8,378 nt of DNA. It comes from Bacillota bacterium. GTDB taxonomy: Bacteria > Bacillota_A > Clostridia > Clostridiales > Clostridiaceae. The translations under genes and the position numbers were made by a program. Of the stretch, positions 1-6,955 are shown piece by piece (positions within the stretch are counted from its first letter, which is position 1; each line of letters starts with the position of its first letter). The stretch is from assembly GCA_021837545.1 (NCBI GenBank), contig JAKBFR010000105.1, positions 1-8,378 of the forward strand, read 5' to 3'. Below the pieces are notes generated by a model, which ran no database searches, had not been told where the DNA came from, and worked only from the letters and a program-made list of their open reading frames with translations.

Positions 1-183
1 ATCTTTAGTGTTTCCATCAACATAGAATTGACCATCTTTATAAGCTACTGCTTCATATATAGTTCCTTCTTGTGAATCTATTTTTTGGTAATCTGCTGCA
101 CTAGCACCTGTTGCTGGTATTATTGAAGCAACTGCTGCTGCTGCAACTAAAAGTGATGTTATTTTATTCATTCTTTTTATCAT
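1..183 (-). CDS. Secreted cell-wall protein, N-terminal 61 codons only (runs off left edge)
   Basis: The visible part begins MIKRMNKITSLLVAAAAV and is a typical Sec signal peptide: a basic N-terminus, a hydrophobic core rich in Ala, Val and Leu, and a likely cleavage after the Ala-rich GASAA stretch near residue 30. The mature start contains a YKDGQFYVDG segment that matches, almost position for position, the decayed gene at 3734-5445 (YKDGKFYISG). I therefore infer a paralogue of that roughly 570-residue protein, exported and held on the wall by C-terminal choline/cell-wall-binding repeats that lie outside the window. The ATG at 183 is chosen because an AGGAGG ribosome binding site (193-198) lies 9 bases upstream; a second in-frame ATG at 171 is too far from it. 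No lesion is seen in these 61 codons. The specific function is unknown. Confidence 0.8.
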   Translation of the reverse strand, partial: MIKRMNKITSLLVAAAAVASIIPATGASAADYQKIDSQEGTIYEAVAYKDGQFYVDGNTKD

Positions 184-205
184 TTGTATATTCCTCCTAA
201 AGTTT

Positions 206-279
206 TATCTTTTGTATTTATCTTTTGTTTTATCTTCTGTATTTATCTTTTGTACTTATCTTTTGTTTTATTTTTCTGT
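206..279 (-). repeat. Six imperfect 12-13 bp tandem repeats in a 5' leader
   Basis: Read on the plus strand, the unit TATCTTTTGT starts at 206, 219, 231, 244, 257 and 269, a spacing of 13, 12, 13, 13 and 12 bases. Copies three and six vary (TATCTTCTGT; TATTTTTCTGT). In the mRNA of the left-edge gene the unit reads ACAAAAGATA, a purine-rich, unstructured tract that ends just upstream of the AGGAGG ribosome binding site. It could be a binding array for an RNA-binding protein, a translational enhancer, or simply a slippage-prone repeat; the sequence does not decide. Confidence 0.8.
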
Positions 280-294
280 CGGTCTACAAATATT

Positions 295-323
295 ATTATA
301 ACAACTCATTTCGACCTTGTCCA
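295..323 (-). promoter_or_regulatory. Sigma-A-type promoter for the left-edge cell-wall protein gene
   Basis: On the minus strand the -35 box is TGGACA (318-323) and the -10 box is a perfect TATAAT (295-300), separated by 17 bases. Transcription would start near 288, giving a leader of about 105 bases that contains the tandem repeats at 206-279. This is inferred from consensus matching only. Confidence 0.65.
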
Positions 324-512
324 CTATATTTGTATATTTTTTGTAGTTTTTATACACATTTATTTAATAAAATTATTGTTATCCTGTGAAATTTATTCTT
401 TTAGTGTTAAATAGTATTTAAATTTGTAAAATATAGTATATTTTAAATTAACACGTTATTAATATAATTCATTATAGAAGTTTTCACCTCTACCGTCTTA
501 TCAATAGCTAAT

Positions 513-542
513 TTCACATTTACATATAGATTAAAATATAAT
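513..542 (+). promoter_or_regulatory. Candidate promoter of a small RNA
   Basis: TTCACA (513-518) and a perfect TATAAT (537-542) are separated by 18 bases, on the plus strand, with no protein gene downstream before the terminator-like hairpin at 640-685. The -35 box matches the consensus at five of six positions. AT-rich DNA yields such matches by chance, so the call depends on the structured sequence that follows. Confidence 0.45.
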
Positions 543-548
543 GAATGT

Positions 549-697
549 ATATTACACAGCTAATCCAGAGAAAAGGATCATCTTAAACAAAATGAAACAA
601 CATTTGAGTGTTTAAATATATATGTACAGAAATCTCCAAAAAGGGTACTCTGTTGTGACCGTTATTACACAACAGAGTACCCTTTATTTCTTTTTGT
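549..697 (+). ncRNA. Candidate small RNA, about 145-150 nt
   Basis: A transcript starting about seven bases after the TATAAT at 537-542 would run through a nested hairpin and end in a strong intrinsic terminator. The first hairpin pairs TTAACA-like arms: TTAAACA (583-589) with TGTTTAA (609-615), plus AAATG (590-594) with CATTT (601-605), leaving a six-base loop and a three-base bulge (GAG). The second is the perfect 18-bp stem at 640-685 followed by a T-rich tail. No match to a known RNA family is recognised. The 592-615 stretch could also be read as a seven-codon peptide MKQHLSV, but its nearest purine-rich site is too far upstream. It may instead be an untranscribed spacer. Confidence 0.35.
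640..692. terminator. Perfect 18-bp hairpin terminator, probably bidirectional
   Basis: The left arm at 640-657 (begins AAAGGGTACTCTG) pairs without mismatch with 668-685, around a ten-base loop. On the plus strand the stem is followed by TTTATTTCTTTTTG; on the minus strand it ends in TTTTT. It would end the minus-strand ATPase-YdcF operon, whose last stop lies about 120 bases away, and also any plus-strand RNA started near 549. The stem is long and even for a terminator, so it could double as a processing site. Confidence 0.75.
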
Positions 698-807
698 TTA
701 TTTGGCTTGCACCTGAAAGACCATATTTTCTCTGCTTCATATTCAAAACACAAAATAGCGATTGTTACTTCTTACTTTTTTACTTATGCGCTTGTCCTTG
801 CGAATTT

Positions 808-1605
808 CTAAAGTCCACCTCTTCCATATAAATTATCATCATTAACCAATGCTTTTATCCTATTATAATGTTCCTCTATTTCACCTGGAACATTAACATG
901 AGCAATAAAATTCTTCCCACAAGGTCCATATCCATTAACATCATCTTTTAATCTTGGAATTTCTCCCATAATAAGTTCTAAATATCTTTGTTCATTCCAA
1001 ATACCATCAATATCTTTATTAGTTAGTTTTAAATGACTATCAATTACAGGAATAAATGGAGAGTAATTTAGAAGCTTTACGTTCTTATTATCAATGTATT
1101 TTAGAAATGATGCATATGTTCTAAGTTGCATAGTAGGATCTTGAATTAAAAGGAGAGAATTATATGAAATATCTAATTGATCTAATAAGGTTATTGCTTT
1201 TAAAGCATTATCTCCACAATTAGTAGATTGATTTTCCATAATAATCTTATGATCTGGAATATTATAAATTTTAGTCATAATATCGAAAAATATATCCGCT
1301 TCTGCTCTATTTTCCACTTGAATGCAATTGAATTTTTTATCTTTTCTTATTTGCTCCCTTAGTATTGCAGTTGAATGTCCTATCCCACCGTTAATGAGAA
1401 TTTTATCACACAGGTTATTTTTATATGCGATTACAGCACATTTAATAGTATAAGGAATAGAATTCCCCAATAAAACCAATACATCTACTTTTATAATTCC
1501 AGCTGCTTTTTCGAGTTCCGTGCAATCTAATTTATCAATATCTCTTGCAGCAAGAAATTTAGCTATTTCATTAACAGAGTATTGAATTTGTTCATTGTTC
1601 ATCAT
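808..1605 (-). CDS. YdcF/DUF218-family protein
   Basis: The 265-residue product is a cytoplasmic protein with no signal peptide or membrane segment. It resembles the DUF218 (YdcF-like) fold: a hydrophobic strand ending in VLVLLGN (42-48), a Gly-rich loop GGIGHST (73-79), a conserved acidic ENRAEAD segment (98-104), an ENQSTNCGDNA motif (124-134, the family's E-x-x-S-T-x-x-x-x-N signature), and QDPTMQLRTY (155-164) where family members have a basic turn. E. coli YdcF binds S-adenosylmethionine, but the reaction of the family is largely unknown, so no enzymatic role is claimed. Two adjacent ATG codons start the frame (1605 and 1602); an AGGGG site (1611-1615) is five or eight bases away, slightly favouring the second. 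It follows the ATPase-like gene by 28 bases and is probably co-transcribed with it. Confidence 0.75.
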   Translation of the reverse strand: MMNNEQIQYSVNEIAKFLAARDIDKLDCTELEKAAGIIKVDVLVLLGNSIPYTIKCAVIAYKNNLCDKILINGGIGHSTAILREQIRKDKKFNCIQVENRAEADIFFDIMTKIYNIPDHKIIMENQSTNCGDNALKAITLLDQLDISYNSLLLIQDPTMQLRTYASFLKYIDNKNVKLLNYSPFIPVIDSHLKLTNKDIDGIWNEQRYLELIMGEIPRLKDDVNGYGPCGKNFIAHVNVPGEIEEHYNRIKALVNDDNLYGRGGL

Positions 1606-1620
1606 TGATACCCCTATTCA

Positions 1621-1633
1621 GGTGACCGTCACC
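1621..1633. repeat. 13-bp palindrome GGTGAC-C-GTCACC between the two operon genes
   Basis: The perfect six-base arms surround one central base. The element sits directly after the TAG stop of the ATPase-like gene and just upstream of the ribosome binding site of the YdcF-type gene. A near copy (GGCGAC-A-GTCACC) lies at 3544-3556. It could be a weak intercistronic hairpin, a protein-binding site, or the mark of an inserted unit. Confidence 0.75.
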
Positions 1634-3325
1634 CTACTGATAATTATTTCCTTGGATAATGTCAACTGCTTTTCCCTTAAATACAATTGCAAGTTTTATG
1701 ATATCTTTTATTCCCTTTTGTAATAGCTCAATTTCATATCTATTTTCGTCAATTTGTTTTAATGCTTTTAAAGTTCCTTCTTCTATTGTTTCTTTTGATA
1801 AATTATTTATCTTTTTAAATTCAATAATAATTCCAATCTTCGAATTATCCTTTGGAATTATCATTACATCATATCTTCCATACCCACTTTCTTTATTTGA
1901 CTTTACTTCATGAGTTTTTGAAAGTGATATAAGCATTCCAAGGACAAAAGCGTGATATACTTTTTCTGGTTCTTTACCTGACACATCAAAATAACTAATA
2001 TTATTTATAACAAACTCTTGAAAAATATATCTAAAGTTTTCTATATCTCCACTTATTAAAGTACTGAGCATTTCTTCATATTTTTGATTAGTTAAGGTTT
2101 CTTTAAACCATTTTTTAATTAAATTTTCATAAAATATATAAACTTCTTTATTGGGAATTTTAAGCTGACAGTGTAATACTCCTTCAATATTTTCTGTTTT
2201 CATAGATTTTAAATATCCACTCATTAGTAAAAAGCTCCAAATATTTTCATTTGAATCTTCAACTTCTGACATTACTATATTATCATCAATTACTTTATTT
2301 ATTAATTTTCCTTCTATAAGTTCTTCAAGTTCAAGCTTCATATTATTGTCGCCTTTAAGCAGTAATCTTTTAATTAAATCATTACTACTACTATTAATCC
2401 AATAAGGCATAAACCCTGCTTCTTTATTATCAATATAATTTAAAACTGACCATGGATTATATATTACCTGTCCGCCAAAAACATATCCATTGTACCAAGT
2501 TTTTATATCTTCACTTTTCTCTTTCAAATTATAATATTCTAAAAGTTCTTTTAATTCTTCTTCTGTAAATCCAAATTTATTATTAAATTTAAAACCTAAT
2601 ATAGTATTTACTTGTAAGTTATTAAGACCTGAGAAAATACTTTCTTTTGCAACCCTAAGTATCCCCGTTATTAATGATTTTTCAACATATGGATTATCTT
2701 TAAGAGCTGCTGTCAATAAATTTCTTATTAACATAATCATATCGTTATAGTAACCGCGCACATATCCTTCTTGAATTGGTACATCATATTCGTCTATAAA
2801 TAAAATTACTTTTTTTTCATAATGCTTATTCATATATCCCATAAGATTGCTTATTCCCTCTGATAAAAGCCCTATGGATGGATTTCTTGAAATTATATCT
2901 TTAAACTCATTTTTATCAAATTTTGATAACTTATCGCTATCTAATAAATATTCATGTTCTTTATATAAATTAGATAGTAACATCTTAATTCCATCTTCAA
3001 AATTATCATATGACAGATGCTTTTGATTTTTGAAGGTAAGAAAAATGACTGGATATTCTCCTTGAAGTTTCATTATTTCTTTTTCATTTTCTATTTTTAA
3101 TCCATTAAATAATTCTTTAGTTTCTTCTTTAGTTTTTATATCAAAAAAGTATTTAAGCATGCTTAAATTTAGAGTTTTACCAAATCGCCTTGGTCTAGGA
3201 GTTAAAATTATATCCGCACCATTCTCTATGAATTCTTTTATTAACATACTTTTATCTACAAAGTAATTATTATTTTCTATTAACTTTCTAAAGTCAGATG
3301 TCCCAATTTGTATAGTTTTTTTCAT
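1634..3325 (-). CDS. AAA-ATPase-like protein with C-terminal PD-(D/E)XK nuclease domain
   Basis: The 563-residue product has the layout of the AAA-ATPase_like (PF09820) plus PD-(D/E)XK (DUF1703-type) proteins that are multicopy in many clostridia and Bacteroidetes. The N-terminal YFVDKS motif (21-26) precedes an atypical Walker A loop, RPRRFGKT (44-51). Walker B is VILFIDEYD (173-181). A family-typical TGILRVAKESIFSGLNN stretch (220-236) and WYNGY (277-281) follow. The C-terminal domain shows Asp486 in GRYDVMI and Glu502-Phe-Lys504 in IIIEFKK, fitting a PD-(D/E)XK catalytic set. Length is normal and no lesion is seen. ATP hydrolysis and DNA cleavage are inferred from motifs; the biological role, possibly defence or mobile-element related, is unproven. 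The ATG at 3325 has an AGAAGGTG ribosome binding site about seven bases upstream. Confidence 0.85.
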   Translation of the reverse strand: MKKTIQIGTSDFRKLIENNNYFVDKSMLIKEFIENGADIILTPRPRRFGKTLNLSMLKYFFDIKTKEETKELFNGLKIENEKEIMKLQGEYPVIFLTFKNQKHLSYDNFEDGIKMLLSNLYKEHEYLLDSDKLSKFDKNEFKDIISRNPSIGLLSEGISNLMGYMNKHYEKKVILFIDEYDVPIQEGYVRGYYNDMIMLIRNLLTAALKDNPYVEKSLITGILRVAKESIFSGLNNLQVNTILGFKFNNKFGFTEEELKELLEYYNLKEKSEDIKTWYNGYVFGGQVIYNPWSVLNYIDNKEAGFMPYWINSSSNDLIKRLLLKGDNNMKLELEELIEGKLINKVIDDNIVMSEVEDSNENIWSFLLMSGYLKSMKTENIEGVLHCQLKIPNKEVYIFYENLIKKWFKETLTNQKYEEMLSTLISGDIENFRYIFQEFVINNISYFDVSGKEPEKVYHAFVLGMLISLSKTHEVKSNKESGYGRYDVMIIPKDNSKIGIIIEFKKINNLSKETIEEGTLKALKQIDENRYEIELLQKGIKDIIKLAIVFKGKAVDIIQGNNYQ

Positions 3326-3370
3326 TTAATACACCTTCTCTCAGTTTAGAAATTGGCTTTCATAATCTTA

Positions 3371-3399
3371 ATTATAATTTATATTAAAGCTACTTCCAA
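3371..3399 (-). promoter_or_regulatory. Candidate promoter of the ATPase-YdcF operon
   Basis: On the minus strand, TTGGAA (394-399 of the third kilobase, i.e. 3394-3399) and TATAAT (3371-3376) are 17 bases apart. A start near 3364 would leave a leader of about 40 bases before the ATG at 3325. The -35 box is only a four-of-six match and the area is AT-rich. Confidence 0.45.
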
Positions 3400-3543
3400 G
3401 TAATTATATTATTATAATTAAGTACTTCAAAATAACTTCACATTCTTCATTTAAAAATTCAATACTTTATTTAATTAAATATCCAAAATCACTCTTCCTA
3501 ACAAAATTCAACATAAATACTCTTATAATTATTATAACACTTA

Positions 3544-3556
3544 GGCGACAGTCACC
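3544..3556. repeat. Near-copy of the 13-bp palindrome, GGCGAC-A-GTCACC
   Basis: It differs from the element at 1621-1633 at one arm base and at the central base. In a minus-strand RNA the altered base still pairs as G-U. It lies about 220 bases upstream of the ATPase-like gene, so that the two copies bracket that gene alone. Confidence 0.6.
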
Positions 3557-3611
3557 ACATAATGACTAATTATATACTGATATTATATCCAATAAACTAT
3601 TTACTTAAAAC

Positions 3612-3651
3612 AAAAAACAGATAAGAGTTTATTATATTATCTTATCTGTTT
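3612..3651 (-). terminator. Intrinsic terminator of the decayed cell-wall gene
   Basis: A perfect 12-bp stem (AAACAGATAAGA at 3615-3626 with 3640-3651, 13-base loop) is followed on the minus strand by a run of six T residues, three of them within the stem arm. It lies about 85 bases after the stop codon at 3734 and points away from it, so it belongs to that transcript. Confidence 0.75.
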
Positions 3652-3711
3652 ATTATTACGCTATACTTTATACCCACAATTCATGTCTTTAGTACAATTC
3701 AAGTGACTCAC

Positions 3712-3730
3712 ACCAAATCATAGATTTGGT
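3712..3730. repeat. Small perfect hairpin just after the decayed gene's stop
   Basis: ACCAAATC (3712-3719) pairs with GATTTGGT (3723-3730) around a three-base loop, three bases beyond the stop codon. It has no T-run, so it is more likely an RNA 3'-end stabilising structure than a terminator. Confidence 0.5.
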
Positions 3731-3733
3731 TCC

Positions 3734-5445
3734 CTACTTAGTCCAAACTCCATTTGCGCCTAGTTTGTAGCCACTGACTGTTGTGTTTGAAAACATTTCT
3801 CCTGATGTATTTAGGTAATACCAATTCCCACCGTCATTTAACCAACCTGTTTTCATTACTCCTGAACTATCCACGAAATACCACTTGTTATTAACTAATT
3901 GCCAGCCTGTAGCCATAGTTCCATCTGTACCTAGGTAATACCATATTCCATTAAATTGTAACCAGCCCTTAAACTTTGTACCATCTTTATTATTATAATT
4001 CCAGCTACCATTTGAAGTTATTACCCATCCTGATGTTGTTGGTGCTGGGTTTGTATTGGAGTTGTATCAATATCCCCATCGGTATCTGGAGTTGTATCAG
4101 TACCGTCATCTATTATTGCATTCTTACTTATTATTGAATAAATTTCATCATCTGAATTCCAAATAACTAAATTATCTTTATCATAAACTGATAAATCATT
4201 ATATTCTTCATCTAATTGATACATTTCTTCAAAATCTTGATCATTATCAAATTTATAAATAGCATCATCTGACAACGCCCATAAGTTACCCTCAACATCG
4301 ACATCAACTGAATTTTCTCCATCTTGAAGAGTTATGTCATCACTCTCATTTACGTCAATATAATAAATTGAGCTCTTATTTTTCAAGCTAATTGATTGGG
4401 CTGTAATTGAATCACCATCAATTATATAATCAACTATTGTTCCATCCGCTATTGTAAATGCTTTTTCATCATTACTTAATAAATCTATTTTTTTACCAGA
4501 CTTATCTGAAAGCACATAGTTAGTTACTGTTTTAGCATATTTAATTCCGCTAATTTCTTTAGAAGATTAGGATTTTGATATAACTTGGATAACATCAAAG
4601 CTTACACTTGTTCCATCTGCTGAAATAGGAAGACTTGTAGCCTCAGCACTTATTCCCACGCCATTAACTTCCTTTATAGTAACTCCACTAGTGCTTGATT
4701 TAACAGTAATTGTTGCTAATCTATAAATATTATTGGAGTCTTGTCCAATAACCTTAGACGTAGTAACAGTTCCTCTTACAGCTTCATCTTCATCATTTGT
4801 ATTTTCAATATTAGCAGTTTTTCCATTGCTTAGTTTAACTTTTATTTTACCTAAATTATAATCAGCATCGATATATTTACCGGTTTTATCACTATAAACA
4901 TTAAATGTAGATGCTCCACCATTTATATTATCATTAGTCTCTTCTGTCTTATATTGAGTTTCATACCAACCCTCACCAAATTTAGTATTTTGAAGTTCCG
5001 TTAAATCCTTAATCTCTTTTACATCAGTAGTATCATATCTTCCATCATTATCAGATTTAACGTTACCCCTTAATTTTATTGCAAAATCATATAATTCTTT
5101 TTCTTTGACACTATCATCACTTACCTTACCAGTTGATAAGTCGACATAATAGTTTCCACCATCCACTTCAACATACTTACTTCCATAAACTTCAGCTTTA
5201 TCTTCTGAATCAACATCATCTAATTCAGAATACTTTCCATTATTTAAATAATAAGCAGCTTCGTCCTTATTGTTAGGATCGCCACTTATGTAAAACTTCC
5301 CGTCTTTATAAGCTATAGCATTATAAATTGCACCATCTTGTACTTTTGTATCTTTGCTCGCAGCACTTACACCACTCGGTATGATTTAAACTACTGCCGC
5401 AACAGCCACTAATATAGATGTGATTTTATTTGCTCTTTTAAACAT
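3734..5445 (-). pseudogene. Decayed secreted cell-wall-binding protein (two stops, one frameshift)
   Basis: One ancestral reading frame of about 570 codons can be traced from the ATG at 5445, behind a clean AGGAGGAG ribosome binding site, to the TAG at 3734-3736. It encoded a signal peptide (MFKRANKITSILVAVAAVV), an extracellular region with a YVEVDGGNYYVDLSTG-type repeat, an acidic Thr/Asp-rich linker, and at least four choline/cell-wall-binding repeats (GWLQFNGIWYYL, GWQLVNNKWYFV, GWLNDGGNWYYL). Three lesions break it. Codon 20 is TAA (5386-5388) where the paralogue at 1-183 has TCA, inside the signal peptide. A second in-frame TAA sits at 4567-4569, with the same frame open on both sides. 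One base is missing near 4056-4058, most simply one A from a run of three, after which the repeats continue in another frame. No intact secreted product can be made; internal initiation would give only unexported fragments. Confidence 0.85.
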
Positions 5446-5505
5446 ATTTCTCCTCCTAAATTCCCCTTTATTCCATTAAAATCAAATATATTGTTTTCAA
5501 TATAC

Positions 5506-5514
5506 ATTATAACA
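5506..5514 (-). promoter_or_regulatory. Extended -10 promoter element of the decayed gene
   Basis: On the minus strand the sequence TGTTATAAT forms a consensus extended -10 (TG-n-TATAAT). No good -35 box is found at the usual distance, which an extended -10 can tolerate. A seven-bp stem with a four-base loop (TATATTG/CAATATA, 5487-5504) lies around the expected transcription start. Confidence 0.45.
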
Positions 5515-5628
5515 TATTTGGTCATTTCAGGGCATTACAACGACTTATTTATACAAGTAATAAATCTGTTTTAGAACAGCCCTCTGCTATTGAAACTTGC
5601 GCAAGAAAAAATTTATATTATTTCACAG

Positions 5629-5657
5629 TTTATAAAATAAATGTTAGATGTTATAAT
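5629..5657 (+). promoter_or_regulatory. Candidate promoter of the divergent cell-wall protein gene
   Basis: A perfect TATAAT (5652-5657) is preceded, 17 bases upstream, by a weak TTTATA (5629-5634). The leader to the ATG at 5698 would be about 35 bases. The 5515-5628 stretch between the two divergent promoters has only a short CTTGCGCAAG palindrome (5596-5605). Confidence 0.45.
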
Positions 5658-5684
5658 ATAAACGTATACATGATTATTATGGGT

Positions 5685-5690
5685 GGGGGA
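5685..5690 (+). promoter_or_regulatory. Ribosome binding site that sets the start at 5698
   Basis: GGGGGA lies seven bases before the ATG at 5698. The longer frame would start with a GTG at 5683, which overlaps this site and has no ribosome binding site of its own. Confidence 0.7.
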
Positions 5691-5697
5691 ATTTATT

Positions 5698-6837
5698 ATG
5701 AACAAAAACTTAAAAAAGATAATTGCATTTACCATTATATGTACTGCTTTTTCTGCATGGGTGCCATCAACTATACATATAGGAACTCAGTTTGCCTATG
5801 CATATTCTAGTGATGAATTGAGTAGCTTAAAAATAACATCAGGAGTTTCAATAATACCAATTTATACTAGTAAATCGTATAAATATGACTATAGAGTAGA
5901 GAATGGGAATAACATTCCAATAATAGTTTTTTCAAAGATTTCTTCAGCTCAAACTAATGTTAAATTAAATACACTTGAAACTAAAGCTGCAGATATAAGA
6001 GTCTTTGTAGGAAAAGATGATGTAAAGCTAAATGATATTTATAGTGAAATACAAATTGGGGAAGGTGAAACAAAATCAATTTACGTAAGACTCTATAATT
6101 CTAAAGCATCTTCTGATAGCGACTTCACAGCAGAATATGAGGTTGTTGTACAAAGAGAAGCTAAAAGTGAAGATGAAAATGTGGTTGACTCTGAAACTTC
6201 AACTATAAAAGAATATGGTGATGTTTATTTAAATGCTTTAGTTTTATCTAATGATAACAAAAAAATTGATTTTAACTTTGATAAAACACAATCTATATAT
6301 AACATAAATGTCGATGAAAGCGTTTCTTATATTAAAATTAAAGCTGATCCAGAGCAAGATGGTTATAAACTAAGAATTGATGATAAAGAAATAGCTACTA
6401 AAGGTGATGATAAAGATATAAGGGATGTACAATTAGATAAAGGAACAAATTCTATAAAAATTAGAGTTATAGGTGATAACAGTGAAAAAAGAGAATACTT
6501 TTTAAATGTAACAAGGGGCAAAAATACAGCTACATCAACCGAAACTACTACTAGTAACAACACCACTTCAGATCCTACTACCAATAATACAAGTTCACAA
6601 AATGTACAAACAGGTGCTGCTTGGCAATATAGAAAGGCTGATGGAACTATAGCCATTGGATGGACAAGTATAGGAAATGAATGGTACTATTTTGATTCAA
6701 CAGGAGCACTGAAAACAGGATGGTTACAAGATGGTACTGGAAAATGGTATTATCTAAAGGAATCTGGAGCTATGGCAAAAGATACCATGATTGCTGGATA
6801 TAAGTTAGGTTCTGATGGAGTATGTATAATCAAATAA
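5698..6837 (+). CDS. Secreted beta-sandwich protein with C-terminal cell-wall-binding repeats
   Basis: The 379-residue product has a signal peptide (basic MNKNLKK, hydrophobic core about 8-25, cleavage probably near AYA at 33-35). Residues 40-153 form a beta-rich domain ending YEVVVQRE. Residues 177-273 resemble a cadherin-like beta-sandwich domain (PF12733 type), with the family pattern of LNALVLSN at its start, QSIYNINV in the middle and FLNVTRG at its end. A Thr/Ser/Asn-rich linker (274-305) leads to about three choline/cell-wall-binding repeats (306-379: GWTSIGNEWYYFD, GWLQDGTGKWYYL). Such repeats anchor proteins non-covalently to wall polymers; no catalytic domain is seen, so a structural or adhesive role is likely. 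The last repeat ends GVCIIK where the decayed neighbour has GVWTK, so a usual Trp is Cys here. It is divergent from the decayed gene. Confidence 0.85.
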   Translation: MNKNLKKIIAFTIICTAFSAWVPSTIHIGTQFAYAYSSDELSSLKITSGVSIIPIYTSKSYKYDYRVENGNNIPIIVFSKISSAQTNVKLNTLETKAADIRVFVGKDDVKLNDIYSEIQIGEGETKSIYVRLYNSKASSDSDFTAEYEVVVQREAKSEDENVVDSETSTIKEYGDVYLNALVLSNDNKKIDFNFDKTQSIYNINVDESVSYIKIKADPEQDGYKLRIDDKEIATKGDDKDIRDVQLDKGTNSIKIRVIGDNSEKREYFLNVTRGKNTATSTETTTSNNTTSDPTTNNTSSQNVQTGAAWQYRKADGTIAIGWTSIGNEWYYFDSTGALKTGWLQDGTGKWYYLKESGAMAKDTMIAGYKLGSDGVCIIK

Positions 6838-6906
6838 TACTACAATATTTAACTATTTTTTCTTCAAATTATTGTTTTGCCGCAAGTACTTCATAAAATC
6901 TTAAGT

Positions 6907-6937
6907 AGGCTAGGGAATCACTTCCCTAGCCTTTTTT
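6907..6937 (+). terminator. Intrinsic terminator of the beta-sandwich protein gene
   Basis: An 11-bp perfect stem (AGGCTAGGGAA at 6907-6917 with 6922-6932) with a four-base loop is followed by a run of six T residues. The opposite strand lacks a T-run after the stem, so it should not stop the convergent nucleotidyltransferase gene efficiently. Confidence 0.9.
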
Positions 6938-6955
6938 AAATTCATGTATTTAAAA

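Larger units (their letters stand above)
184..807. other. 624-bp region without a protein gene
   Basis: This spacer holds the ribosome binding site, leader repeats and promoter of the left-edge gene (191-323), an AT-rich inverted repeat with 9-base arms around a single central base (427-445), a plus-strand promoter candidate (513-542), a nested hairpin (583-615) and a long terminator-like hairpin (640-685). Bases 686-807 are downstream of the YdcF-type gene and show nothing clear. Open frames across the region are low-complexity and lack ribosome binding sites. Confidence 0.7.
3326..3733. other. 408-bp spacer upstream of the ATPase gene and downstream of the decayed cell-wall gene
   Basis: No gene is seen. 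The spacer contains the ribosome binding site and candidate promoter of the ATPase-like gene (3332-3399), the palindrome at 3544-3556, the terminator of the decayed gene (3612-3651) and a small perfect hairpin next to its stop codon (3712-3730). The rest is AT-rich sequence without recognisable signal. Confidence 0.7.

Noticed and set aside
184..414. Open frame of 76 codons on the plus strand
   Set aside because: It runs antisense through the leader repeats and promoter of the left-edge gene, is Phe/Ile/Leu-rich low complexity, and has no ribosome binding site.
592..615. Seven-codon peptide MKQHLSV ahead of the terminator hairpin, like an attenuator leader
   Set aside because: The only purine-rich site (AAAAGGA) is about 14 bases upstream, too far, and no regulated gene follows the terminator on this strand.
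622..831. Open frame of 69 codons on the plus strand
   Set aside because: It reads straight through the perfect 18-bp hairpin and into the end of the YdcF-type gene, and has no ribosome binding site.
1659..1913. Open frame of 84 codons on the plus strand
   Set aside because: It is the antisense shadow of the nuclease domain of the ATPase-like gene.
4021..5166. Two separate small genes (4021-4515 and 4567-5166) on the minus strand
   Set aside because: They share one frame with each other and with the signal peptide upstream, and their apparent starts lack ribosome binding sites, so they are pieces of one broken gene.
6363..6656. Open frame of 97 codons on the minus strand, hydrophobic
   Set aside because: It lies antisense within the intact beta-sandwich protein gene; its Val/Leu richness comes from the reverse complement of Thr/Ser/Asn codons.
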